The notes beneath the pieces were generated by a model, which was not told the origin of the DNA, did no database searches, and saw only the letters and a list, made by a program, of their open reading frames with translations. Source: Steinernema hermaphroditum (Eukaryota > Nematoda > Chromadorea > Rhabditida > Steinernematidae). Taken from it: a stretch of 64,000 bases of DNA. The number at the start of each line of letters is the position of its first letter. Positions within the stretch are counted from its first letter, which is position 1. The stretch lies in the NCBI GenBank assembly GCA_030435675.1, contig CM059622.1:15376001-15440000 (forward strand). Direction: 5' to 3'. The position numbers and the translations under genes are program-made. Below, piece by piece: positions 31,384-42,563 of the stretch.

Positions 31384-32271
31384 TTAAGCACGGCCACTAC
31401 GGTAGGCGACTCCTTCAGAAGCAGTGCGAGGAGGGCAAGGGCAGTAGGCGGCGTCGTGTCCGGGAACGCCGGGACCTCCCTGGACTCCAGGGTGTCCGTC
31501 GACTCCAGGAGCTCCAGGGTTTCCAGCGGGTCCCTGAGGTCCAGCAGCTCCTTGGGCTCCGGGCTGACCGGCGGCTCCATTGTTTCCAGGGGCTCCAGCG
31601 GGTCCTTGAGGTCCGGCGGGTCCAGCGGGGCCAGGAGCGCCCTTTCCGCGCTGTCCGTCTTGACCGGGCTGTCCAGGGGCACCAGGCTGACCGGGAACTC
31701 CAGGGAATCCGGCGTCTCCTTGAGATCCAGCTGCTCCAGGTTGGCCTTCCTTTCCGGGGAATCCAGGCTGTCCGGGCTGTCCATCAGGGCCGGCAGGTCC
31801 AGCGGGTCCGTCGGGTCCCTGAGGGCCAGGAGCGCCAGCGGGGCACTTGATGCATCCGGGCTCAAGGGTCTGGAGAACGAGAGAAACTCCAGGGGCTCCG
31901 GGCTTTCCATCAAGACCACGGTGGCCGTCATGTCCGGGCTCTCCAGCGGGTCCGGGAGGTCCAGGGGGTCCAGCGGGGCAGTTGTTGGCTCGGGCGCCAC
32001 AGGGGCAAGGGGCGTTACGCTTGTTGCGGCCAATCATCTGTCCGACGTCCATGCGCTTCGACTGTCCAGCGGGGATGCTGCCCTGCATGGAGACCATTCC
32101 GGTCCAGGCGTCGTTGGCGAGCACGCGGAAGTCGGCCATGTCGACCATCACCTCATCGTAGAGGGTGTTGATGTCTTGGAAGAGGACACCGACGGCAACG
32201 AGGCAGGCGACGATAACGACTCCGCTTCCGGCCGAGGCGACGTTCACAAGGAGGTTGGTTCCGCTAGTCAT
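31384..32271 (-). CDS. cuticle collagen (copy 2)
   Basis: A single-exon gene of 295 residues. It has a signal-anchor ([17 protein letters not shown]), homology region ([22 protein letters not shown]), cleavage site RNKR, Cys cluster [10 protein letters not shown], a short then a long Gly-X-Y tract split by GCIKC, and the C-terminal YCPCPPRT. It shares the order, Cys spacing and end with copy 1 at 26711, so the two are paralogues from a local duplication with inversion. This copy has lost, or never had, the intron. Structural protein of the cuticle. Confidence 0.9.
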   Translation of the reverse strand: MTSGTNLLVNVASAGSGVVIVACLVAVGVLFQDINTLYDEVMVDMADFRVLANDAWTGMVSMQGSIPAGQSKRMDVGQMIGRNKRNAPCPCGARANNCPAGPPGPPGPAGEPGHDGHRGLDGKPGAPGVSLVLQTLEPGCIKCPAGAPGPQGPDGPAGPAGPDGQPGQPGFPGKEGQPGAAGSQGDAGFPGVPGQPGAPGQPGQDGQRGKGAPGPAGPAGPQGPAGAPGNNGAAGQPGAQGAAGPQGPAGNPGAPGVDGHPGVQGGPGVPGHDAAYCPCPPRTASEGVAYRSGRA

Positions 32272-33032
32272 CTAAACGGATCCCATCAGCTGAAGACCTG
32301 GAGAGGAGATGCTCACCTTTGAAGGAATCAGAGGATGACTGACTTATCTGCCATGGTTAAGTCCTTTTATATCCATTCTATAGGGTCGAAAAGACCGGTT
32401 TGAGGTCATTTTTTTGCATGGGTTCCGCCGACCGATTCGACTCAAGGACGTTCCGCGTTGATTCCTCATGCACTATGTACTTAAAAACTGTAAATTAATG
32501 GGGACTTATTACGACGAAAATGTTGCCACTATTCGGACTCCGAATAGTGGCAATTTCGGAGCTTAATTAACTTAAAAATGAAAAGAAGGTGCTGAAGATT
32601 ATGTCGATCTTGCAGAAGATAAATGTTGAGATATATAACCATAAGCAAGTCCAGATTAGATAAGGATAAGGAATGGATGCCAATTCTGGGTTGCATAGAA
32701 CCCAACCACTCTATATTTTTATATAAATACGTCGATTTTTTTACCGCTTTACGGATACAAGCGCGGCTGCATAAACTTGCTTTGTTTTTAAGCCACGTGA
32801 GCACAAACTTTACGCCTCGAAGGGATAATTAACGACACAATTCACTTTCCTTTTGATGTCGATCGCGCCGAAAAAACTAACCTGATTGGAGCTGCTGACC
32901 ATGTTAACGCCGATGACGATAAGTTCCTTGTGATCGTGGCCTGTCCTACTATAGTTTTGTTCTATTTTAACGATGGCCACGGGGAGATAAATGAACTTAA
33001 AAAACAGGTAATTTGAAGAAATAAAAAATTTT
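32272..33032. other. collagen upstream region and intergenic DNA
   Basis: Only short, unlikely ORFs are seen (such as 32529-32804 minus). 32277-32370 is likely the collagen 5' UTR/promoter. Nothing else is recognised. Confidence 0.4.
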
Positions 33033-33139
33033 TGCACGAAGTGGGATTCGAACCCACGCATCGATACCGATACCAGAACGCTCCTTCGCGTTAAGCTTTC
33101 GCTTGAGTCTGGCGCCTTAGACCACTCGGCCATCCGTGC
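33033..33139 (-). tRNA. tRNA-Leu(CAA) with intron
   Basis: Minus-strand cloverleaf with a 7-bp acceptor stem (GCACGGA/TTCGTGC), B-box GGTTCGAATCC, long variable arm and anticodon CAA. The anticodon stem CCAGA/TCTGG is interrupted after position 37 by an intron of about 24 nt. Confidence 0.9.
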
Positions 33140-33452
33140 ACATCTGGTACTGATGGTCGTAATTGTTATGGCTCTGTGTTACATGTTTTTCAGTTCAATT
33201 TGCAGTCATTTCTTCATTTTTTGGTGTTTGCAATCAGTTTGAAGTGAATTTATAATCTGTCTGCGTGCGAAACGCTGTCTGAAGGAACTACAGACTTTCA
33301 GACATTGGAATGCCCCTCAGACTATTCGAGTATCAATCTGCAATGCTGTAGACACAGAGAACTGTCTACAGGACTACTGTGGAACCAGACACTATGTCTA
33401 GACCCGCCGCTAGACAACGTTCTTCTCACATGCACTGCAACCAACACTCAAG

Positions 33453-33524
33453 GCCTCGTGGCGCAATGGATAACGCGTCGGTCTACGGAACCGAAGATTG
33501 CAGGTTCGAATCCTGCCGAGGTCG
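33453..33524 (+). tRNA. tRNA-Arg(ACG)
   Basis: The acceptor stem GGCCTCG/CGAGGTC, anticodon loop CTACGGA (ACG) and T arm GCAGG-TTCGAAT-CCTGC all pair. Confidence 0.92.
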
Positions 33525-33691
33525 AAATTTTTTCTTTGTTGCTGAAGGCATTGGCATTGCCATCTCTGACATTTTTCCTTTCAGAAGAGATACGCAAATG
33601 AACAGCGTGACTCCACACTTTTGATTTTGTTTGCTAATTTCAAAAAGCGTGATTTGCGATAAAGTGCATCGTGATCCATCATCTGACACCA

Positions 33692-33763
33692 TCCCATGTG
33701 GTCTAGTGGTTAGGATTCGTGGCTTTCACCCACGCGGCCCGGGTTCGATTCCCGGCATGGGAA
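33692..33763 (+). tRNA. tRNA-Glu(TTC)
   Basis: Acceptor stem TCCCATG/CATGGGA, anticodon loop CTTTCAC (TTC), T arm CCGGG-TTCGATT-CCCGG. Confidence 0.93.
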
Positions 33764-34442
33764 GATTTTTTTTGTTATCGAACAATTCAGATGACATTTT
33801 CTTTTTGATAACTGTCCGTTGTCATTAAGCGAGTTTTCACATAGAAAAGCACGATTTTCCAAAAAAGCTATGGTCACCGAATGCACTGTGACGTCTCCGA
33901 CGTCGTCTGATCACCGAGACAATGAACCAGTTTATTCGTAGACGGAACACGTTTTTTTGTTTTTATCAGTGATCGGAATGCAGGTCGTCCGTTTGAATAC
34001 TAAATCGACAAAGACCCGAATGATCACTGGCTTGCCTTAATGTTAAGAAAATCAACTAAGCTTTTTAGACACTTTGTACTGCTCTCATCTTCTCTAAGTA
34101 GTCATTTATTGACCCAAATTTCTTAACTAGACAAGGGCGATCAGAAAAGAAGATGATCGAAGAACCACATAGGACTTACATAACTCTTCCGATCTAATCT
34201 CTTCCTTCCGACCGCTCCAAATCGACAGAAAATCAACATTATTCCCCTGCAGGCATGTACTTAAAGTTCAATGCGCTCCGACGTCACTGCGAGATCAAAG
34301 GTAAAGGCCGTTCACAATCCCAACCGCTCACAAATTTAAGTAGTTTATTAAATAACGTTCACGAGATTCCAGACAGACAATACTTTGCACAGACAGCGAG
34401 ATTTCAGGGGAAGCGGCAGCGGTTAGAATTGCCAACAAGGGC
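33764..34442. other. intergenic, nothing recognised
   Basis: No supported gene or repeat on either strand. Confidence 0.4.
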
Positions 34443-34771
34443 CTATTTTCCGAATCTGAGAAGCTGGCCATCGTCGGCGTCGACTTCCATCTTCGAGTTG
34501 GGGTCGATCATGTCATGCGTGCTGAAGAATCCTCCAGAGGCTCGCTGGACGCGGGAGATGATGAACTGATCGGGAACTGATCGGCCAAAGCGCATGAATT
34601 CCTAGAAGATCCGTCAGCGATTTTAGGGCTTGAAAGGGATACCTGATAGCCGGAAGGCAAGGCCGCTCTTCCGCTTCTGTAGAGGGCGCCTCGAAGCGCG
34701 AAGACGCCGGAATCGGAGAGGAGAAGGGCGATACAGAGGAAGCAGATCGAAAGCCTCACGGGGGAGATCAT
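34443..34771 (-). CDS. FMRFamide-like neuropeptide precursor
   Basis: Exons 34643-34771 and 34443-34601 join in phase 0 (41-bp intron) to 95 residues. A strong leader (residues 1-25, RLSICFLCIALLLSDSGVFA) is followed by basic residues (ALYRSGR), then a first amidation motif EFMRFGR (Gly followed by Arg). A spacer follows, and the last residues are DDGQLLRFGK and the stop. Both MRFG and LRFG followed by a basic residue are the hallmark of FLP peptides, which are cleaved and amidated to ...RFamide. The C. elegans orthologue cannot be fixed by eye; the LRFGK end recalls flp-26. Start chosen at the ATG giving the leader. Confidence 0.6.
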
Positions 34772-35067
34772 CGTCGAGCTGTTGTTCTGAAAGAAATCAC
34801 GAATGAAAGGCGAACCGGTCGCGCAAGAGATGATTAGTTCGCCGAGGCCGTGTCCGCCCAGAAGGCTTCTGAGTAAGCGAAGGTGGATGAGCCTTATATA
34901 GCCCGGGCGATGGGCGCCAATTACTCAACCGCTTTTCATCAACACGCCAATGAATTACGTATGAACGCGGCGATGGGCGATCGTTATGTCATCGAAGACA
35001 CGGAACCGACCCTTATTAGGCATGCGGTCGGGTGAAACAGTTCCGCTGGGTGTGGGCGTCGGTCATC

Positions 35068-35359
35068 AGGCTGACAAGGCAGTCCGACGGGAGTGATGAG
35101 TTATACGGCGGACGGAAAATGACAAATACGGTGTTGTAAAAATGGTGACTTGAACAGTGATCTGGGATGAGGTACGTGGGTAAACAGTGGTGTTTATTAG
35201 GACAAAAAGAAAACTTTATTTGTTTTGTGATTCAAGACGTTCTGAAAATAATATTTACACGAATTGAGGAAAGAGAAAAAGAGTTTTGATCTCGGGCGGG
35301 CTCGAACCGCCGGCCTTCTGTGTGTTAGACAGATGTGATAACCACTACACCACGAGATC
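35068..35359. repeat. inverted duplication with tRNA-Val, left copy
   Basis: About 290 bp including the tRNA at 35287-35359 are found inverted at 36802-37076 (shared blocks include CTGACAAGGCAGTCCGACGG, ATGACAAATACGGTGTTGTA and GTGATTCAAGACGTTC). Confidence 0.8.
35287..35359 (-). tRNA. tRNA-Val(AAC)
   Basis: Acceptor GATCTCG/CGAGATC, anticodon loop CTAACAC (AAC), T arm GGCGG-TTCGAGC-CCGCC. Identical to the copy at 36802. Confidence 0.92.
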
Positions 35360-35861
35360 CCCGCGTGCTCCCTTTCCGGAAGGTTCTTAATATATACTGT
35401 TCTCTCTCTGTCGAGGTTCCCGAATGTTCTCGAACGGCCAAACTTCAAAGACTACTATTTTTATGCCTTTTACAGTCACTTGACATGTCAACCTTCCACA
35501 AAACACATAAATTTCGAATGTTCCCGTTTATAATCTCTGGTTGATGAGTGCGTTCTGTTCAGTTTCTTATGGTTTCTGATGCGTACGTGTATTTTCCGAT
35601 CATTTCTCATGGACACAAACATCAAATGAGGTACCCAAGAACAGAGTTGCTTTCCTTCATCTGCCGATCTGTTTAGTGCATCCTGTTTAAGTCTTCCACT
35701 CTTCAAAGATCACAAAGACACAGCCAAAATAACGATCGCTTGATGTCACGTTCACCAAAAACACGTTTATTTGGAACGTGCCTGTTTATGGCTTTCCATT
35801 TCTGAGTGTTTTCTGCACCCATGCCATATCCTTAGTGCTTACCAACGCAGAAAAAATCTTC

Positions 35862-35934
35862 TGATCTCGGGCGGGCTCGAACAGCCGGCCTTCTGTGTGT
35901 TAGACAGATGTGATAACCACTACACCACGAGATC
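35862..35934 (-). tRNA. tRNA-Val(AAC), T-stem variant
   Basis: As the copy at 35287 except for the T arm, GGCTG-TTCGAGC-CCGCC, which breaks one T-stem pair. It lacks the 3' flank shared by the other two copies. It may be a tRNA pseudogene. Confidence 0.75.
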
Positions 35935-36167
35935 ACTGTCCGTCTCCGGCTGTGTAAACCAATACCACAGTATCCCCCGGCTGATTTGTTTAAAATGTGC
36001 ACAGAGAGGGAGGACCATTCGAGAGCTCGCCGCGCTTTACAACTCACTCCTCTATTTGCGCACTCGCACTCTGTTGACCGCCGCCGACAGACAGCGGTCG
36101 GTCGTCTGGCTGTCTCATTGGCACGCATTGATTGGATTAATAACAATGTCTATGTCTCGTTTCAGAT

Positions 36168-37901
36168 ATGTCCAACGGTACAGAAACGTCCGTCATTTTG
36201 TTCAGTCTTCCTGGCCGTGGTCGGTCGGAAACGTTGCGACTCATGCTGATCATGATGGGCAAGAAGTTCGACGATCGCCGGGTGACCATTAACGAGTGGA
36301 GGGAGTACAAGAAGCGAGGTAATCCTGTGGTGTAAAGTTGTAGCGACCACATGTTGCGAGCTCAGCAAACACTCAAAAGCAGAAAGTTATGGGTTCTGGG
36401 CAATGCCAAACGAGTCGGTCTTTGGAATTTCACGACAAGGAAGAGACTGAAGTTATTACAGCGATACGGTGACACCTGTTGTCGGCTGTCAGTCAAAATG
36501 AAGAAGTGTAAAACCACAAAACTTTGCAAAGTTGTGCAAAGTGCACTTTGTCCGAAACTTAATCTCAAGGGGCACGCAATAAGGCGTACCGTAAACAACG
36601 AGAGAAGCTTTAAGAGAGCATAAACCAAAAGACGATGGACAAAAAAATCGCCAAATTAATGTGTTTACATGAATTCCGCCGGCTGTAATGGCACAAAAAT
36701 TACCGACATTGTTTGAAGTTTGAGCGCTTTTTTGGTTTATTAGAAGTTTGAGTTTGAAAACACTTACGTAATAGGGGATTTGCACAGTTAATCAAACAAG
36801 TGATCTCGTGGTGTAGTGGTTATCACATCTGTCTAACACACAGAAGGCCGGCGGTTCGAGCCCGCCCGAGATCAGAAGTTTTTCTTCTCTTCCCTTAATT
36901 CATGCAAATATTATTTTCGGAACGTCTTGAATCACAAAACAAATAAACACCACTATTTACCCATGTTCCTCATCCCAGATCAATGTTCAAATCACCGTTT
37001 TTTACAACACCGTATTTGTCATTTTCCGTCCGCCGTAGAACTCATCACTCCCGTCGGACTGCCTTGTCAGCCTGGCCTGCCGACGTGAATGATCGTTCAA
37101 TCTCAATGTTCATGTACATGCCTGATGGGAGTCGATTATGTGCCGATAGAAAACGGCCGAATTTTTAAGCCTATGTGCCCAAATCTCATTGTCTAATGGC
37201 TTTTCATTATTAATCCGGTAAAACCAACGATCAATAGAATTTAAAGCTGGCCCATCTGGTTGGTCATATAGAGGATATCGAATTAGCAAATTTGCTTCAA
37301 TTGGATTGGCTTGAAGAACAGGATCTTCAGCTGTTCAAACACAACTCGCATCAATTACAGAAGGCCTCAACGAAGACGCCAAACTCCCCGTGCTTCGCCT
37401 CAAAGACAACTCTCACATCGTCGGCGCCGTGGAGATAGGCCGGCACTTGGCCATCTCGCTCCATCTCTTCGGCTCGTCCAGCGCCGAACAAGAAGAAATC
37501 GAGAGCATTGTCGCCGACGTCGAATCGCTCCAGCCCGACCTGGCCCCTGTTCTTCGGGCTACTATCACGAAAAACGACGAATTACGGGTATTTTTCGGCG
37601 TCTATTTACTTGTCCATATCGGATTTCACTTTAGAAAGAGTGTTGGAATACGTACAAAGAGGAGATCTTGAATCCGGTCCTCGAGAAGCTGACAAATAAA
37701 CTGGACGCGAAGACGTTCTTCGTCGGCGACAAAGTCTCCTGGGCGGACTTCGCCGTCGCCGAGATGCTCTCGCGCTACGCGACCTGTTTCGACAGCTTCT
37801 TCCTCTCGTGCCATCCGATTCTCCGAGAGCATATGAGGAATCTGGAGAGGATGCCGATGCTGAAGAAGTACATCAGTGAGCGTCCCAGGAGCGCTTTTTG
37901 A
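36168..37901 (+). CDS. divergent sigma-like glutathione S-transferase
   Basis: Exons 36168-36318, 37361-37587 and 37635-37901 join in phases 1 and 0 to 214 residues, the usual GST length. The N-terminal thioredoxin-like part reads ILFSLPGRGRSETLRLML, then LPVLRLKDNSHIVGAVEIGRHLA. The C-terminal helical part has the FFVGDKVSWADFAVAEML motif typical of sigma and nematode GSTs. The active-site Tyr expected before the RGR-E turn is not present (Phe/Ser instead). The glutathione-binding QS-x-AI motif is replaced by VGAVEI, so catalysis is doubtful. Intron 1 is 1,042 bp against about 50 for other introns, because it holds a tRNA-Val and an inverted duplication. TTTCAG just before the ATG suits trans-splicing. 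Confidence 0.8.
36802..36874 (+). tRNA. tRNA-Val(AAC)
   Basis: Same cloverleaf as 35287-35359, on the plus strand within intron 1 of the GST gene and in the same orientation as it. Confidence 0.92.
36875..37076. repeat. inverted duplication, right copy
   Basis: The 3' flank of tRNA-Val, inverted relative to 35068-35286, inside GST intron 1. Confidence 0.8.
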
Positions 37902-38851
37902 GATTATGGCATTTATCCGTTTGTTATTTTTTGTAATAATACTCTGAATCTCAATAACATCGTGATCCAATTTCGCGAAAAAAAGTGACGACTGGGTGAC
38001 TAGTGACGAAAATGGATAATGCGCATTGACAGGTCGGCAATGATTACTCTTGTATTCCTGTTTGGGGCAAGCCTGTCATAACTGTACAATTGAACACTAT
38101 AATGCATAGACTCGCAGATACAGGCATGTCACAGGGAGGGGGATAGGTTCCGAAACCAACATATCTTATGAAGGCTGAACGAAGATAGCGACATTCTGGC
38201 AAAATGTATGTGTGCTTTGGGCCAGAGACCATTCAGCTCGCTCGGTTGGATATGAGGTCTTGGGAGTGCGGTTCCTCATAAGGTTGGATCATGGTCGGGC
38301 AAAGGAAGGCTAGCTCATGTATTGAATAGGATCGACACCCTCTAGCAGAATGCCAAATACAGACATGTCTTAGGGAGGCATCGAAAATGATCTCAAAAGC
38401 TCGAAAGGAGTTAACGGCTTTTTGACTGGATATTTGGGTGACTCGACTATTTACCTCGTCCGATGGCACTAGGATTTAAAGATGAGGTAATGGGAGAGCA
38501 TTTATGTTTCCTCAGAATGTCGGACTCTGATGCTACAGGTCAAAAGAAGACTATTTAGTTTAGACGATTTATCGATAACAGCACGATTATATGATCTGCG
38601 CGGCTGGAGAGAATACGAATTCATGAGCTTCCCAATCAAATCATCGGGCTTTCACCCGATTCGTAAACTCTTCCTATTTACTGCGTGCCGAATGAAAACG
38701 AATAGGAAGGTTTCTGAGATGCATAAAGAGATCTGGACTCTAATCATCTCAGGCATACTGTATATTTATAAACTTTATGCTATGTTTATACAAAAGTTGA
38801 ATATTGGATATAAAAAAAAGTACGAAAACAGATCGTAATCTCTTTGAAAAT
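37902..38851. other. intergenic, nothing firm
   Basis: Contains a 102-codon plus ORF (38530-38838) without features. No gene supported. Confidence 0.35.
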
Positions 38852-41800
38852 TCACACAATAAATCGATCGATCGACTTCTTGGAATCTTCGCTTTCCGTT
38901 TCACTAATTAGCCTCTTGTGATCGTGTCCAAACTCGGCAAAACCTTCGGGCGCACCCACACTTTTCGCGTCAGTTCCATATCTCCTCTCCTTGCTGGAGA
39001 CGGCGTAGATGGCGCCCTTCCTTCTGGCCCACACACACGCGAATCCAAGAGTTGTGAAGACGAAAAGAGTCGCGGCGAAGATCACCATGATCCACAACAC
39101 TTGATTTCTGTTTGTACCAGCCGTAGACAGGTAAGGCAACGAGAATGTGCCCACAATGACCATCTTCCCGGGAGTGGATGTTTTGCAGACGTCGGAGTGC
39201 GTTTCCAGCACACTTCCATTGTAAGTCTTCTGCATGGAGACGGCGACGATTTCGTATTGGGTACCGGGTTCTAGGCCGGTGAGGGACTGCTCGAAATTGT
39301 CCGAGTTCCCATCGATGATCTAGAGGAAATGGACTGTATGGATAGAGAAATGGATGGACAATACCCTCCACTCCGATCGAATGACCCAGCTGGCGGGACG
39401 GATCATGAAGTAGTGGGAATGTCCGATGGGTCTGTTCGATTCTTTTCTGTATTTTCCGGGAAGGAACGTGACGTTGATGAGGTTTTCTTCGACGCCATTC
39501 TCGAGCAATGAGGGAGCTTCGGGGTTTACTGGAAATAAGGGTTTGATGAGGTGGGAAGTATATAGAAACTGGTCTACTTGAGGCATTCAGAGCGTGGAGT
39601 ACGGGAAAGTCAAATCACTTTCGAAAAAAACGGCACATAGTGGGCAATTATGCATTGAACAAAAACAAGAAAGAACGACGAAAACTACACTCTAGTAAAG
39701 ATTGGTCAGTTGATCACAACATGCAGTCATGTCCGAGTGGTTAAGGAGATTGACTAGAAATCAATTGGGCTCTGCCCGCGTAGGTTCGAATCCTGCTGAC
39801 TGCGGAACATTTTTTTCTCCATGTTAGTTTTGTTTTTGTGTCACTCTTAACATTGAATAGCTCCAAAAAAGGTTCAAGGCACTTTTTCTATGCCTGATCT
39901 TCAGAAGATACAGTTCTCTGCCAAGGTGGATATACAAAGTCCTCTAACTTACAGGTCAGATCAATATCGACAGGAAGAGTCCTAACATCCACTGATTGCC
40001 GAATTGGGAAATCTTCGTCTTTCCCGGCGATTACGATACGGTAATCTTTGTCATGATCCAAACCGCTGAGTCTGATCCGATTCTGATTGGCGGAGACTTC
40101 GATTGGTGAAAGGCACAGGTTCTCATCCTGCAAGGCTCCCTTTAAATGTGATCATACTTGATGACAACTCACAGTCAAGCATCGATGAATAGTCACCTTT
40201 TCGAGCGACTTGATCGGGTTCTTCCATCGCAACAGGACCACGGCTTTTTCGTCCAAAGAGCGATTGTTGAGTGGATAAGCTTGGGGGTCGAACAGAGCGC
40301 TCGGTTCTAAATCCACAATGCGAATGGATCTGATAATTTTCTTAGAATATACCTAAGATGTTGAGGTAGAAGTTCGCCCAAAGATGACCATGTTTGTTCT
40401 CTGCTTTGCACTGATAAACGGCTCTGTCCACGTCTCTTTTTGCATTCTGAATGGTTAGGCTTGATCCGCTAATGTTCCAGCTGCCAATGGACTCGGTTAT
40501 GGCTAAAATATTAAGTGTAAAAGTAAGGTTATTTAACGTTTTTTAGATTTTCATTGAAACCAAGCCCCAACCGGTATATCACTAACATGGCAGTGCTCAG
40601 CCTAACATGCAGTCATGTCCGAGTGGTTAAGGAGATTGACTAGAAATCAATTGGGCTCTGCCCGCGTAGGTTCGAATCCTGCTGACTGCGAACATTTTTT
40701 CTTTTTGTCATTTCCGTTCAGGACCCGACCAGTCTTATCTTATCGACTGATCGCAACCCTTTTTCTCACTTACCGACACCATTTTTGTAGAACGTCACCA
40801 TCGGACTTGGATTTCCTTCCACCTGGCATCTGAACGTGACCGCATCTCCCTCTGCGGCGGTAATGCTCTCCGGCGCTCCAGTGAGCCAACGAGGGGCAGC
40901 TGAAGGAACACCGTGAACGGTTCTTTGTGAATTTAGACTCACATTCGACAACAACCTCAAAGTTCCTATTGATCTCCGGTTGATCTGGAAATCTGCACTC
41001 GTACTGTCCACCCTTTTCCGTTGACGCCTCAAACTTCACCGTTCTTCCATAGTCATCGAAAGCATAACCATCACTTTTAGTGATTTCCTTGCCGTTTAAG
41101 TGCCAAGTAGGAGTCGGAACAGGGCTAAACATTCGACGTAGTATGGTCTAGTATGATTCTGATCTTACTATCCACTGAAAAAGCACGATAACTTGTGGGT
41201 TGTTCCACTGACGGCGACAGGAGCGCTCTGGCCAACATACATTTCCGCAGGGGGGATTACGGTATCCACTGAAAAGGGAAATCTTTTGTGGGACAGGAAG
41301 TTAGATGCCTACTGTTTTGACGCTTGTTCTTCTTGATATTGAAGCGGAACTGATTTCCAAATTTGTATTGGGTGAGTCGAAGGGTTTCGGCGGCGCAAGT
41401 GAAGAAGAGCTTATCGAAGATGTCCGTGTCGGTAACGTGGTGGAAGAAGATCGTGCCCTAGAAGTGATAGAGGTAGGTCTTGGTCAAGAAGCGAACAACG
41501 CCCTGCACCTCCTACGACTGTCCCATAATGAGGAGCATATACATCGACCTAGAGCTAATCGAACTTTGTTAATCAGGAACTAATGAAGTCGCTCAAGTTT
41601 CGGTGTCATTGAATGGTTCTGTTTTTTACCTCATCGTTCACACTGACGTGGGACGCATTGAGAGTCTCGAAGTTACCGCCACTTTTTCCCTTCAAAATCC
41701 AGTACACCTTAGCCTGTGGAACGGAGTGCGGCGCTGAGCAGGTCCTCGTATAGGAATCACCCAATTCGATGTCGACAGTTTCAAGATTTGTCCCGAAGTT

Positions 41801-42563
41801 TCGCAACACTAAATGTTAGTTTGAGTTTGAAAAAATCGCATAAGACTATTGCACATTGAGTCGATTGAAGACGAATAGTCTCCGAAACGGCGATGCCGTT
41901 TCCGTTGGAAGCCTCGCACTGGTAGTCGCCTTCATCTTCTACTGTTACGGACCAGAAGATGAGCGAGCCACCTCCTGATGCCAGGGTGATACGGTCGGAA
42001 AGGTTGTCCAATGGGAGGGGCTTTCCATCTTTCTTCCAGATATAGCTGAAATTGGGAATGCCATGAAACTTTGAGCTTTAAATGTTAGAGTAATTTCACA
42101 TTATCAGTGCGTGTGATACAAGGAGCTAATTCTGTTATGACCACCCATAAAATCGCCCTAACCTTTTCAAAAATGGCTTAACAAGCTTTCCTAGATTTGG
42201 TCCCCCAATAGGATCTAGCTATGGAGCCCTCAGTGAGCTGCTTTTAAAGAATCCACACTGTGATAAGCTAGTTTTATAACTAATTAGGATGAGTTTCCTA
42301 CCTTGGGTCGGGATTGCCAACGGCCTCACATCGAAGAATCATCCCGGCCGTAGGTGGTTTGTCGACTTGAGACTTCACATCCGAGGGAGTGAAGTAGACA
42401 AGAGGGGCATTTGGTCGATGAGTGAATCGAGGTGGGGCCGAAATCGAAGTCAAGTTATATTGACCATGAGATGAAGCTGAAATCGTGCCATAGAAATTCT
42501 ATGTTTGCGCCACTTACCTGCTAAAAAGCCGATCAACAAAACAAGCAAGTTGATCTGATCCAT
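38852..42563 (-). CDS. L1CAM-like adhesion receptor, reduced domain set
   Basis: Thirteen exons (42518-42563, 42302-42476, 41855-42045, 41630-41808, 41313-41457, 41169-41268, 40943-41124, 40774-40899, 40353-40502, 40173-40306, 39953-40127, 39365-39528, 38852-39319) join in frame to about 744 residues. Leader MDQINLLVLLIGFLAG; Ig1 (ILRCEAVGNPDP...EDEGDYQCEASNG); Ig2 (RTCSAPHS...TQYKFGNQFRF); Ig3 (HKLSCFFSGYPVPTPTW...GGQYECRF); Ig4 (VTFRCQVEGNPSPM...YQCKAENKHGH); two fibronectin-III units; membrane segment (VLWIMVIFAATLFVFTTLGFACVW); about 60 cytoplasmic residues ending SIDRFIV. Ig motifs follow the L1/neuroglian family. That family usually has six Ig and four or five FNIII domains, so this one is short. 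No FIGQY ankyrin motif is seen, as in the lad-2 branch. Likely neuronal cell adhesion and axon guidance. Confidence 0.85.
39723..39804 (+). tRNA. tRNA-Ser(AGA), in intron of L1CAM-like gene
   Basis: Acceptor GCAGTCA/TGACTGC, anticodon loop CTAGAAA (AGA), serine-type long variable arm, T arm with GGTTCGAATCC. Lies antisense in intron 11 of the L1CAM-like gene. Confidence 0.93.
40609..40690 (+). tRNA. tRNA-Ser(AGA), second intronic copy
   Basis: Same 82-nt sequence as 39723-39804, antisense in intron 8 of the same gene, 886 bp away. The flanks differ apart from an ACATGCAGTCATG start context. Confidence 0.93.

Noticed and set aside
35771..36292. 173-codon plus ORF
   Set aside because: It reads through the antisense of tRNA-Val and into GST exon 1 in the wrong frame.
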